This document shows, one piece after another, positions 1 to 9,900 of a stretch of DNA of 16,239 nucleotides. The notes below the pieces were generated by a model, which ran no database searches, was not told the DNA's origin, and worked only from the letters and a program-made list of their open reading frames with translations. The DNA is from Bacteroidota bacterium. Lineage in GTDB: Bacteria > Bacteroidota > Bacteroidia > Chitinophagales > UBA2359. Location of the stretch: the NCBI GenBank assembly GCA_020631675.1, contig JAHDGT010000015.1, positions 4,959-21,197 of the forward strand. Reading direction: 5' to 3'. Positions within the stretch are counted from its first letter, which is position 1. Each line of letters begins with the position of its first letter. The position numbers and the translations under genes were made by a program.

Positions 1-3000
1 ACCTAATACGTCCGCATCGAAAGAGTAGCTCACATTGCCACCGTTCAAGATGCCTACGCCACTCCATACGATCGTTGAACCCGTCAATACACCACCACCT
101 GTAATGTTAGTGATATTGGTATAACCTGAAGGAACAACATCCGTAATCGATACGCCGGTCGCATCAGCAGGACCATTGTTCACCACAGCAATCGTGAAGG
201 TCACTGTACCTCCAACATCTGGTGTGGTATCATCAACTGTTTTCGTTAATTCTAAATCAATTTCACAAGCAGGAACTGTGATTATTTGATCGCAAGTCGC
301 ATCATTGCCACAAGCATCAGTAACTGTATAAGTACGAGTGATCACTTCAGGATCCGTATTTCCATCAGAAACATCCGCGGAAGATAAGGTCAATCCTGTT
401 AATGAGCTGTTATCAATAACCGCAGGGTTCAAACAAACATTGGTCAATTCGAAACCATTTAATGAGCTTGTAAAGTTGGTATTAGTGATCGTAATATCAC
501 CGTCTGCCGCTGTAGCAGCCACATCTTCTAAACAAACCGTATAGATCGCACCACCAATCGGTGTACCCGCTGCAATACCCGCAGTTGTCGCGAAAGGATC
601 CGGGTTATCATCACCATTAGCACCATCCTCAGGATCAAACTCATCAATAACTGTTAGGTCAACCGTTCCTGCATCTTCTGAGATATAAACCCCTGTACCA
701 TATGGGTTCCAAGCTGTAGAGTTAATCACATAGCTGCTGCTGCCACCTGCTGTTCCACTAACAGGAGTTGAGTAATATCCGGCATAATCAGCCCCCCCGA
801 ATGGGTTGCCATTCGCATCTAAGAATTGAATCATAGTAGACTCAAATGCCTGACCTGCAGTATTCACACTGTTCACCATAGCTTGGAAGTCTTCCGCTAA
901 AATTTGAACGTGGCTAGCGAAAGTAACAGTGATGTTGTAGCAACGCACATCACCTGTCGTACCATCATTTGTTCCGGCAGAGCCATGAATCAGCGTACCG
1001 GTAAAACCAGTTCCACTTTGTTGAACCTGATGGGAAGTACTCGTTACTGGCTCCGCGACGCCACCATAAGGATCCGTAGTAGGTGTCATTTCAAAGCTGA
1101 TGAAGATGTCATCCGCATCGCCACCCGGACCAGCAGCACCTGTTGTTTCATCAAAAATATCAAAACCGAAAGGACCTGCTGTTGGGGTTCCCGCATTAAC
1201 GATATCACCCGCGCCTACATCTGGGAAGGTATATGCAGCATCAGAGAAATCAATGCTGACCGCCCCAATACATGCCTGTACCGAATCTTGTAAAGCAGCA
1301 ATTGTAGTCGCAGGACCTTCTTCGGTATCACAAAGCGCAGCGGTATAATTAGCGGGGCAGTTCACTACAGGGTCTTCCGTATCCACATAAACTTGGAAAG
1401 GAATGATATCGAAGCAATCATCAGCCGTATCAGCCGCTGTTCCGTTATCATTTGTAACTCGAATATAGTAGGTGCTGGTTACCGCAGGACTTACCGTACT
1501 GGCAGCTAAGACAGTTGCTCCATCCGTATCTAAATATTCAGTAGTGATAATAGCTGCTGGGAGGTAGTTCGCTGCTTGCGCGTCCGTAACAAGCACATTA
1601 GCCAAATCATAAGATGCGCCCACACAAAGATCCGTACCATTAGGTGCGGCTGTTAAGTCAGGGCGAATGCATTCAGCAGCACAATCAGGTGTGGCAGCAG
1701 CATAGGTTGGACAAGCTGTACAAGCAAGCGTACCCGGGTTAGCCGCTCCTGGCAGGGGTCCTGCCGGACAAGCTGCAACTATGGTATTACCGCCACCGTC
1801 ATTTACTGTTGTAGCACCTGTATTATTAATCGTACCACCTGGAGGAGCGGCATCTTCTGTATTATTACAAATCACAGAACCTGATAGGTTCACTGTACCA
1901 CCTTCTAAACCTCCACCATTATCATCTAAAGTCCAATTTCCTGTAACCGTAGAGTTTGACAAGGTATAAGTTTCACCATCAGAGTAGATCGCACCACCAC
2001 CATTGGCAAAAGCTTCCTTTTGAGCATCATTAGATTCAAAGAGAGAACCATCAATGCTAACAATAGAACCCGCTTCGATATAGACCGCACCACCTCTTGC
2101 TGCGTGATTTTCAAAAAATACCGTATTAGTAATGGTTAAGTTAGATATATTAGCAGCAGTACTTGAAACATTAACAGCACCACCATATCCTCCTGCGGGA
2201 ATACTACCAGCACCATCTGAGGCAGTGTTATTATAGAAAAACGCATTATCTATAATAACTGTAGGTCCAGACTGAATGCGAATCGCACCACCACCAGCAT
2301 CACCTGTACCAGCCTCTGCCCAGTTACAACTAAAGGTCGTACCATCAATAGCTACAGTAGTACCTGAACCTTGAATATCCATGGCACCTCCATCGCCAGA
2401 TCCACCAGAACCCAGATTGTCGCTGAATGTACCTCCATTAAATGTGACATTAGCACCAGTAATGGCTAAAGCACCGCCCATAGCATTACGTTCGTTACAA
2501 AGAAAGTCGGTATCGTTGAAAACAACTGTTCCTCCACTGATCGTACCTGCACCAGAATTAGGTGTAGCAGCAGTACTCAAGGAGCCGCCTGGGTTATTAG
2601 AAAACACACTGTTATTGAATGTAGCAGAGCCACCAGTGATTTCCAATGGGTTAATTGTAGGATTGCTATCCAGTACACAATTATTACAAGTAAAATTAGT
2701 CGTACCATATAGTGCCAAAGCGGAACCTCCGGTACGATTAAAGCCTTGTAAAACGATATTCTGAACCGTTACATCAGAAACACCGGCAGCGATCTCAAGA
2801 AAACCGATCGCGACCCCATTCACTTGAATGGTGGAGTTGTTTCCTTCAATGGTCAGACCGCTTAAAGCGGCAGCACCTAATTGCCACACATCGAAGTTAC
2901 CCTCAGCCGTAACATTGGTATAATGTCCGGTCTGGATGTTAATGGTTTGGTTAGCTGCACCATTTGCCGTGACCGCGCCGTAAACGGCTTGCCAAGTAGC

Positions 3001-3198
3001 GTATGGGTTCGCTTCAGTACCATCTGCGGCCGCGTCCATATCGGCGGCGCTAGCGTATTGGGGGAAACATTCAAGCGGTGCCATATTGACCGTTTGAGCA
3101 TTAACTACCCTATCGCTTAGTGATAAGCAAGCCAAGCCGATCAGTAGCAGTTTTAGCGACTGTTTAAAGGCGAGTAGCTTAGTAGTATACTTTCGCAT
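1..3198 (-). CDS. Secreted beta-helix / DUF11-repeat surface protein, 3' end outside window (partial)
   Basis: An open frame of 1066 codons runs from ATG at 3198 to the left edge without a stop. Residues 1-34 form a signal peptide (KLLLIGLACLSLS core, predicted cleavage after VNA before Gln35). Residues about 60-460 have Pmp-like turns of the type GGAI...I..S.F..N, repeated many times (GGALAI, GGAMDI, GGGAIRI, GGAVNV, GGAVYI, GGGAIYS), the usual sign of a right-handed parallel beta-helix. A Cys-rich linker (ACTACPTY) follows, then an Ig-like stretch, a segment with VNCPAN near residue 610, an unnamed 240-residue domain, and from about residue 976 a DUF11-type domain (DLELTKTVDD, NNGPADATGV). 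In this phylum such proteins are exported and often end in a T9SS sorting domain, which would lie off the window. An adhesin or cell-surface role is inference. I see no TAnnTTTG promoter upstream on this strand. Confidence 0.86.
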   Translation of the reverse strand, partial: MRKYTTKLLAFKQSLKLLLIGLACLSLSDRVVNAQTVNMAPLECFPQYASAADMDAAADGTEANPYATWQAVYGAVTANGAANQTINIQTGHYTNVTAEGNFDVWQLGAAALSGLTIEGNNSTIQVNGVAIGFLEIAAGVSDVTVQNIVLQGFNRTGGSALALYGTTNFTCNNCVLDSNPTINPLEITGGSATFNNSVFSNNPGGSLSTAATPNSGAGTISGGTVVFNDTDFLCNERNAMGGALAITGANVTFNGGTFSDNLGSGGSGDGGAMDIQGSGTTVAIDGTTFSCNWAEAGTGDAGGGAIRIQSGPTVIIDNAFFYNNTASDGAGSIPAGGYGGAVNVSSTAANISNLTITNTVFFENHAARGGAVYIEAGSIVSIDGSLFESNDAQKEAFANGGGAIYSDGETYTLSNSTVTGNWTLDDNGGGLEGGTVNLSGSVICNNTEDAAPPGGTINNTGATTVNDGGGNTIVAACPAGPLPGAANPGTLACTACPTYAAATPDCAAECIRPDLTAAPNGTDLCVGASYDLANVLVTDAQAANYLPAAIITTEYLDTDGATVLAASTVSPAVTSTYYIRVTNDNGTAADTADDCFDIIPFQVYVDTEDPVVNCPANYTAALCDTEEGPATTIAALQDSVQACIGAVSIDFSDAAYTFPDVGAGDIVNAGTPTAGPFGFDIFDETTGAAGPGGDADDIFISFEMTPTTDPYGGVAEPVTSTSHQVQQSGTGFTGTLIHGSAGTNDGTTGDVRCYNITVTFASHVQILAEDFQAMVNSVNTAGQAFESTMIQFLDANGNPFGGADYAGYYSTPVSGTAGGSSSYVINSTAWNPYGTGVYISEDAGTVDLTVIDEFDPEDGANGDDNPDPFATTAGIAAGTPIGGAIYTVCLEDVAATAADGDITITNTNFTSSLNGFELTNVCLNPAVIDNSSLTGLTLSSADVSDGNTDPEVITRTYTVTDACGNDATCDQIITVPACEIDLELTKTVDDTTPDVGGTVTFTIAVVNNGPADATGVSITDVVPSGYTNITNITGGGVLTGSTIVWSGVGILNGGNVSYSFDADVLG

Positions 3199-3299
3199 TT
3201 ATAGTAGTATTAAGTTTATGGTTAGTTCCAGTTTATCATTACCCCACCTACGCAAGGGATAGGAGCGGTATAAAGTGCGCTGAATGGCGTGTGAGCGCC

Positions 3300-3400
3300 G
3301 TTATGGCGGGGCGGCCCAGAGGTAGCCACCGCCATAACTGGCAGCGAACCGACAGGCAGTGTGCTTTATTTAGCGGATAGCCCGACCATGTAGTGAAAAG
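3300..3400 (+). repeat. Structured intergenic repeat, copy 1
   Basis: The core starts with the 19-base block GGCGGCCCAGAGGTAGCCA (3310-3328), and GGATAGCCCG lies at 3375-3384. Both blocks recur with the same 65-base start-to-start spacing in copy 2 on the other strand near 16200. TGGCAGCGAA (3339-3348) and CAGTG also sit at matching offsets. The 19-base block is the loop of a perfect 10-bp stem, GTTATGGCGG (3300-3309) with CCGCCATAAC (3329-3338). The element ends in AGTGAAAAG, which runs into a small hairpin. I do not recognise the family. It may be a structured RNA, a transcript 3' end, or a REP/MITE-like element. Confidence 0.75.
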
Positions 3401-3412
3401 CTGGTGCTTTTT
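3396..3412 (+). terminator. Possible weak terminator hairpin at end of repeat copy 1
   Basis: AAAAGC (3396-3401) and GCTTTT (3406-3411) form a perfect 6-bp stem with a TGGT loop and one further T. It is small and AT-rich, so it is weak by itself. Its position directly at the end of the repeat is what makes it notable. Confidence 0.3.
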
Positions 3413-3565
3413 CAGCTCATGATTGAGGATAAAAAGACAATATGGAATTGTCTAAAAGTGGTTGGCGTTGCGTGGACTTGCAGCAGCTTTTTATTGCATG
3501 GGTGCGCCCTAAATAATAGAAATCTTCACTTAGATAGCCTCCAAGCTGTCACTAAGTTACTTACA

Positions 3566-3596
3566 TTTGTTAGCGCGCCATTCTCCTATACATTTG
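3566..3596 (+). promoter_or_regulatory. Bacteroidota sigma-A promoter for the 3716-6915 operon
   Basis: TTTG at 3566-3569 is followed after exactly 19 bases by TACATTTG at 3589-3596, a full match to the Bacteroidota consensus (TTTG at -33, TAnnTTTG at -7). Transcription would start near 3600 and leave a leader of about 110 bases before the ATG at 3716. A second TACATTTG at 3562-3569 overlaps the -33 box. Confidence 0.65.
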
Positions 3597-3715
3597 AAAA
3601 TCAAACACTTGTAGGAAGCATTATTCTACACACGGAGCATCTACTGAAATGTATTCTGTATTGAATTTCAGTTTATTCAGTTAGATATTTTAGTTCATTT
3701 TTAGCACGTCTGATA

Positions 3716-5239
3716 ATGAGTAAGCATAAATTATACGAATTGGTCAAAGCCATGAGCATGTCGGAAAAGCGATATTTTAAGCTTTACGTAAAGAAATCCA
3801 ATGCCAAACAACAGCCAAAGTATAGCCGCTTATTTGATGTTTATGACCAATTAAAAAGTACGGAGGAGGAAGAATTGATCCGTGTGTTAAAAGAAAATAA
3901 AGTCAATTCAAACTATCTGGCGGCAGATAAAAACCACTTGTATCATTTGGTTCAAAAAAGTCTTCGTGCATTTCATGCGGGTAGATCCGCACACTTACAG
4001 ATCTATGAATTATTAGCGAATGTCGAGATCCTGTACCACAAGGGACTTCATGAATTATGTGTGAAAGATTTGCTACGCGCCAAGAAAATAGCTGGTCAAT
4101 TAGAATTTCATACTCTTATGATAGAGATCAGTACATGGGAAAGAAAAGTGGGTGAATATTGGCGAAGGCCGGATAAAGTAGTCGATTTTTTGACCGATGT
4201 TCAAAATGAGGTAGAACAACTATCTAATTATCAAGAGTTGGTGGGTTTGTACTATGAGGCGAATCAATTAAAACATCAGGAATGGAAAGCACGTAGCGAA
4301 GAAGCTATGTTCAGCATAGAAAAGATCGTCCAACATCCACTACTAAGCGGTCCTGTTGAAGCTTTAAGTGGTCCTTGTATACGCTACTACTACCAAATAC
4401 ATGCGATTTATTTTTTCATGGCTAATGAGCGGGAGAAAGAGTTAAGCTGCAATAAGAAGTTGATCGCTATCATGGAGGCAAAGCCGCAATTGATAGAAGA
4501 ATACCCTGCGGAATACATTGCATATTACAGTCGTTTTCTGAGTATTTCAAAAAACAGTTTGCCTTTGGATGAGTTTCATGAGGCCCTGCGTACCTTCAAG
4601 CTCATTCCTAAACGTTTAAAGCGTTTAGACCCTGAGTTACATGCCAGGGTTTTCATACTGTCGCATAGTTTGGAGATGGTGAGTTTGATCCGAAATAACT
4701 CTTTTGACATGGCTTTATTGGTGATGCAGGATTTCGATCGGCAATTAAAACCTCATATGAATGTGGTGGATGAGGCTTTTCTGATGAGCGCTCATTATCG
4801 GTTCACCTATGTGTTTATCGCGATGGGGATGTATGAAAAAGCGTTGGTCAGTGTGAATCATATTTTGAATGAATTCAAGGAGCAGATTCGACCGGATATC
4901 TTCATTTACGCACGCTTGTTGAACCTCATCATTCATCATGAGTTGGGCAATGTAAGTTTAGTGCGTTATATGATTCGAACGACGCGCACTCATTTGCAAA
5001 AAAGGGATAAGCTATTCCAAACTGAAAACTTGTTACTTCGCTTTTTCAATCAATCTACAGCAGTTAGAAATGAAGAAGAGCAGGATCAATTGACCAAGGC
5101 CTTGCATGAGGATCTTTCACTCTTATTCGAGTCTGATGAGTTGGAAAGACGAGTACTTAACTATTTTGATTTGACCACTTGGCTAGAAAGCAAGTTGGCT
5201 GCTAAAACCCTCTTCGAATTCACTAAAACGAGATCATGA
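3716..5239 (+). CDS. Alpha-helical repeat (TPR-like) protein of unknown function, 507 aa
   Basis: I recognise no named family. The protein is mostly helical, rich in Lys, Glu, Leu and Tyr, with no signal peptide or membrane segment, so probably cytoplasmic. The N-terminus (KLYELVKAMSMSEKRYFKLY) resembles that of large Bacteroidota hypothetical proteins beginning with an EKRyFK signature. Residues about 364-388 (AMGMYEKALVSVNHILNEF) look like a degenerate tetratricopeptide helix pair, and similar A/L/Y-patterned helices fill the rest. The start at 3716 keeps the EKRYFK region intact; no Shine-Dalgarno is visible, as usual in this phylum. It is the first gene after the promoter at 3566-3596 and its last four bases (ATGA) overlap the start of the glycosidase gene, so translation is probably coupled. 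A scaffolding or regulatory role is possible but unsupported. Confidence 0.85.
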   Translation: MSKHKLYELVKAMSMSEKRYFKLYVKKSNAKQQPKYSRLFDVYDQLKSTEEEELIRVLKENKVNSNYLAADKNHLYHLVQKSLRAFHAGRSAHLQIYELLANVEILYHKGLHELCVKDLLRAKKIAGQLEFHTLMIEISTWERKVGEYWRRPDKVVDFLTDVQNEVEQLSNYQELVGLYYEANQLKHQEWKARSEEAMFSIEKIVQHPLLSGPVEALSGPCIRYYYQIHAIYFFMANEREKELSCNKKLIAIMEAKPQLIEEYPAEYIAYYSRFLSISKNSLPLDEFHEALRTFKLIPKRLKRLDPELHARVFILSHSLEMVSLIRNNSFDMALLVMQDFDRQLKPHMNVVDEAFLMSAHYRFTYVFIAMGMYEKALVSVNHILNEFKEQIRPDIFIYARLLNLIIHHELGNVSLVRYMIRTTRTHLQKRDKLFQTENLLLRFFNQSTAVRNEEEQDQLTKALHEDLSLLFESDELERRVLNYFDLTTWLESKLAAKTLFEFTKTRS

Positions 5240-6915
5240 CGATAGCTGAAAGAAATTGGTGGAAAGAACAAGTGATCTATCAGATATACCCTAGAAGCTT
5301 TCAAGATACGACAGGCAATGGGATAGGTGATTTGAATGGTATTCTATCCAGATTGGATTACCTGAGTTATTTGGGTGTGGATGTGATTTGGTTGGGACCG
5401 GTATACCCTTCGCCGAATGACGATAATGGTTACGACATCAGTGATTACAAAGGCATACATCCTGACTTTGGTACGATGGCTGACTTTGAACATTTATTGG
5501 CAGAAGTACATAGGGCGGGTATGAAGTTGATCATGGATTTAGTGGTGAATCACAGCTCTGATGAGCATCCTTGGTTCAAATCGGCAGTAGCATCAAAAGA
5601 GAGTCCGTATCGCGATTATTACATTTGGGAGGAAGGTAAAGCGAGTGGACCGCCTAATAATTGGGTGTCTTTCTTTGAAGGTCCCGCATGGACTTTAGAC
5701 GAGAAAAGCGGTGAATACTACCTGCATCTATTTGGTAAGAAACAGCCTGACCTGAATTGGGAAAATGAACTGTTGCGCAAAGAGATACAAGATGTAGCTC
5801 GCTTTTGGCTGGACAAGGGCATTGATGGCTTTAGGATGGATGTGATCTCCTTGATTTCTAAACCACAAGATTTCGCGGATGCGCCTTATGAAGATTTCGT
5901 GGACATAGTGGATAAGGTGTATGCTAATGGTCCACGTGTTCATGAATTCATGCGTGAGTTACATGATGAGGTCTTTTGTCATTACGATATGATCGCCTTA
6001 GGTGAGGGCGCGGGCATCAATCCGGAAGAAGCGGTAAAATACACGGGCAAAGACCGAGGTGAATTGAATATGATTTTTCAATTCGATCATATGCATTTAG
6101 ACTTTGGTAAAAAGGGACGATTTGATCCTGTTGCATTTAGCGTGAAAGATTTAAAGGATTGTTTATTGCGCTGGGATGCGGGCTTCGCAGAAGATGGTTG
6201 GCAGAGTATCTTTTTAGATAATCACGACTTTGCTAGAATGATCAGTCGATTTGGTGATGATAGTGATCAATATAGGGGTGTTTGTGCTAAGTTATTCTCG
6301 ATTTTATTACTTACTCAAAGAGGAACACCCTGCATTTATCAGGGCAGTGAGATCGGAATGAGAAATACGCACTTTGACTCCTTAGAAGAATGTAGAGATT
6401 TAGAGACCTTCAATTATTATCGTTCCTTTAAGGCTGCTGGGATGAGCGATGCTGATTTCCTAGCTGTTGCCAATCAAATGGGTAGAGATACCACTCGAAG
6501 CCCGATGCCTTGGAATGAAGATGAAAATGCTGGTTTCACGCAAGGAACTCCTTGGATAAAAATGGGAGATGATGTTTCAGCAATCAATGTGCAATCAGAT
6601 GTGATGCGAGCAGATTCTATACTTCGATTTTACAGGGGAATGCTTCGTTTGCGGAAAGAGGAATTGGCGTTGGTGTACGGTTCTCTTGTTGATCTGCCTC
6701 AAGACAACGCATCTCTTTTCGTTTACAAGAGAGTTTGGTCGACTAAAAAAGAAGAGCTACTTGTCGTTTTGAATATGAGTTCAACAAAACAAGCAGCTCC
6801 TGATATTGATTTTTCTAAATGGCGTTTACTGATCGCGAATTGTTTGATCAAAACACCTAAGCACCTATCTCCCTGGGAAGGAAGGGTCTATAAACGTAAT
6901 CTATCACCTCAATAA
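5236..6915 (+). CDS. GH13 alpha-glucosidase, oligo-1,6-glucosidase (MalL) type
   Basis: The 559-residue protein has the full GH13 signature set: YQIYPRSFQD at the N-terminus, region I DLVVNH (101-106), region V QPDLNW (170-175), region II GFRMDV with nucleophile Asp202, region III GE with acid/base Glu257, and region IV DNHD with transition-state stabiliser Asp331. These positions and the length fit the bacterial oligo-1,6-glucosidase group, which releases glucose from the non-reducing ends of short alpha-glucans. Val203 follows the nucleophile; in this group Val goes with alpha-1,6 (isomaltose) preference and Thr with maltose preference. There is no signal peptide, so it probably acts on imported oligosaccharides in the cytoplasm. 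It is the second gene of a coupled pair (ATGA overlap at 5236-5239), and its last 12 bases overlap the 3' end of the convergent gene. Trehalose-6-phosphate hydrolase or another GH13 specificity is the main alternative. Confidence 0.93.
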   Translation: MTIAERNWWKEQVIYQIYPRSFQDTTGNGIGDLNGILSRLDYLSYLGVDVIWLGPVYPSPNDDNGYDISDYKGIHPDFGTMADFEHLLAEVHRAGMKLIMDLVVNHSSDEHPWFKSAVASKESPYRDYYIWEEGKASGPPNNWVSFFEGPAWTLDEKSGEYYLHLFGKKQPDLNWENELLRKEIQDVARFWLDKGIDGFRMDVISLISKPQDFADAPYEDFVDIVDKVYANGPRVHEFMRELHDEVFCHYDMIALGEGAGINPEEAVKYTGKDRGELNMIFQFDHMHLDFGKKGRFDPVAFSVKDLKDCLLRWDAGFAEDGWQSIFLDNHDFARMISRFGDDSDQYRGVCAKLFSILLLTQRGTPCIYQGSEIGMRNTHFDSLEECRDLETFNYYRSFKAAGMSDADFLAVANQMGRDTTRSPMPWNEDENAGFTQGTPWIKMGDDVSAINVQSDVMRADSILRFYRGMLRLRKEELALVYGSLVDLPQDNASLFVYKRVWSTKKEELLVVLNMSSTKQAAPDIDFSKWRLLIANCLIKTPKHLSPWEGRVYKRNLSPQ

Positions 6916-9900
6916 GGTCAATGTTCCGGTCAGCATTCTGGGCGAAGTCAGTCGTTCATTGAAGTAAGTGGCCACATAAGTGTATACTCCTATCTCTTTG
7001 TGATCAAAGTCTACTTTACCGTTCCAGCCTTTATCTGGGTCATCGGTCTCGAATAGCAGATTCCCCCAGCGGTCGTATATCTTCATACTGAATTCATCCA
7101 CATCGAAGGCTTCAGGTTTGAAGACATCATTGACCCCGTCTCCATTGGGTGTGAAAGCGGTTGGCATCAATATGTCATTGGGAATCGACAAGCAAATGGG
7201 CACTTCATGAGTCACGCTACAGCCTCCTGCGTTTTCTACATATAGGGTAACGACATAGTCACCGCTAGTAGCATAGGTGTGTTCTACGGAAAAGCCATAA
7301 GGTGTGGTCGTACCATCCCCGAAATCCCAATAGCCGGTCAATGGCGTATCGCTGATCACGTTCTCAATGAAGTTAACGGTTAGTATGGGCAAGCAGTTTT
7401 CACCCACATTAGGGTTAGGTGTAAAGGAGGCGAATAAATTCCCATAAGAAGGCAGTTCTACACTGATTTCTTCATCACAATTAGTGTCTGTATCAGTAAT
7501 GGTTACGAAATAGTCTCCTACAGTCGCATTTAGTAATGGCTCCGTTCCCCCTGTTTCCCAGAGAATGTCATAGTTCACACCAGCAGGTAATTGTATATCC
7601 GCAAAACCTTCCTCGCCTCCACATAAAATATCATTCGTGCTGATGTTGTAGCTGATAGCAGGAGCTACGGGTACGAATATCTCTCCGACTATAGGTTCTG
7701 TGCAAATATCTGTTACTGTTACCGTATAAGTGGTCGGAATCGCAGGTTCAACGAACTGGCTGGCATTAGTACTTCCATTACTCCATTGGTAACTGAAATT
7801 ACTACCTACGCCACCGAAACCACTTGCTTCGATCACTGCCCCTTCACCTACACAGATGGCAGCATCTCCTGCTACGTTCGAGTTGACCACTACGCCAAGC
7901 GTATCTCCAACAGTAACTACTGTTTGATCAAAAGTAGCGCACTCTCCTTCTCCAGAGGTGTACTGTAGGATGTATGCTCCGGGACCAACATCTATTGGAT
8001 TGAAGGAAGTGATGGGTTCTCCATCTAAAGTGAAAGAACCTCCTGCGGGTGATCCGCTTAGGGGGATGTCTATATCCTCATAGCAGAAATCAGGGCCGAT
8101 CGGGTCTACTACAGCAGGATCCACTGGGGCTACAGTAATGATGATGCTGTTCTCGCAATAATCATCCGTATCGGGAAAATAATAGCCGTAAAAGACTTCA
8201 AACTCGCCAATACCCGTCTCTTGTGGATCAAACTGATTTGTTACTTCATTGACACCATAACCCCACCAATCACCACCACTTGCGGGTGTTCCCGACAGAC
8301 TGAATGCGGAAGATAATTCACAAACGGTAGTGTCACTACCTGCGTTCACATCATAAATTTCAACCACCATACTATCCACACAAGTATTGGCTGTATAGTA
8401 GAGCGTATGCACCCCTATTCCTGCAAGAATAGGAGAAAAAGTAGCATTAGCGCCTCCACTGGTCAGTCCGGGCCCACTCCAAAGACCGCCACCTGGGCTA
8501 CGACCTACATTATTCCAATTCAGGGCAAAATCTGGCTCATCTTTACAGATTTGGACGAAGGTGTTATTGATATTAGTTACTCGACCTCTTATATAAAGTG
8601 TATCAAAGCAACCGCTTGGGGCTGTATAAAGCAATATTTCATTATAGTTATTTGGTCCTAGCACGCCTGTGTCGTAGGTCAATAGATCAGCTTGTAACCC
8701 TGTACTCCCTGAAGTGGTAGTTGAAAACACGCCACCTGCTGGTGAAGGTGTGGGTAAAGCAACTATTCCTTCGGATGGACAAACCACATAATTACTATTA
8801 CCATCTCCGCCTGCATCTGCCTCAATGATCGTTACAGTAACGGAATCCATGCAGCCACTATTTGTCGTATAGTATAGTGTATGTACTCCCGGACCCGCAT
8901 CTTCGGGATAAAAGATATCATTCCACGTATTTTCAAAGCCGGGATGTTCTGTCCAGTTCCCTGCTTGCGGACTTACATCTATTGTAAATGGGAATTGACT
9001 TTGGCACATGATCGGATCCACAGGTAGATTAATTTCTATCTGATCAGCCACGATCATAGTTTTAACATCCTCACAACCGAGCGGAGTGGTATAAGTCAGA
9101 TCGAATTCTCCTGCCAGGGTGGGTGTGAATACGCCTGTTGGACTAACATACAAACCAGACCATACCCCACCGGCCTCAAGTCCGTCAAACATTTGGAAGG
9201 GCGCATCGCCTACACAAGCAGATTGATTCCAATTGGCCCAAGCTTCATGTACGATCACTTCAATAGAATCTGTACAGCCACCAAAATCATAGTAGAAATA
9301 ACGGCTACCAACGGTCTGGTATCCAATGTCAAAATTGTAGCTCTCCACATAATCTCCATTATTCTGCCACCAATACCAAATGCCTCCATTGGCAACTGTA
9401 CTCATATCGAAATTGGGATCTTGTTCGCAAAACTCTAGTGGATCATCCAAACCAAGTCCGTCAGTGATTTCAATGGTCACTGAAGTGGATGCTGTCTCCC
9501 CTGAACCATCTGTAACCGTAACGGTATAATCAGTTGGTCCTGGACAAACGGTATGTGGACCTTCATCTGCTGGTAATGAAGGACTCCAAGAATAGCTATA
9601 ATTCAAGTCTCCTCCATAAGCTTGTGCGCTCAACTCTGTACACCCCCCATCACAAGCCACCGGGAACTCTGGGTTGATGTACACCTCAAGTGGGCAACCT
9701 ACTACCCCAAATGTAGCTGTGCCTTGTTCAGGTCCCCATTGATTTCCACAAATATCCATGTATACATAATCAAAAATGAGGCTGTAGTAAGCACCAATAT
9801 CCAAAGACCCACTTGACAATGTGATTTCAATAGTAGTTGTGAATCCATCGGCATCACAACCCACTGGATCAACCGTAATGGGGATTTCGCCTTGTACATC

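Larger units (their letters stand above)
3199..3715. other. Divergent intergenic region, 517 bases
   Basis: This spacer separates the minus-strand surface protein from the plus-strand operon at 3716. It holds a GC-rich structured repeat (3300-3400), a small hairpin GGCG/CGCC at 3286-3299, and a Bacteroidota promoter at 3566-3596. An 86-codon open frame at 3404-3664 contains that promoter, has no recognisable features, and is probably chance. I see no tRNA or mobile-element remnant. Confidence 0.7.

Noticed and set aside
904..2764. Several plus-strand open frames (for example 904-1293, 1781-1969, 2381-2764)
   Set aside because: They are antisense shadows of the long minus-strand surface protein, whose frame is continuous and carries clear domain motifs.
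3404..3664. 86-codon plus-strand open frame in the divergent spacer
   Set aside because: No recognisable features, it overlaps the end of the repeat and contains the consensus promoter of the downstream operon; most likely chance.
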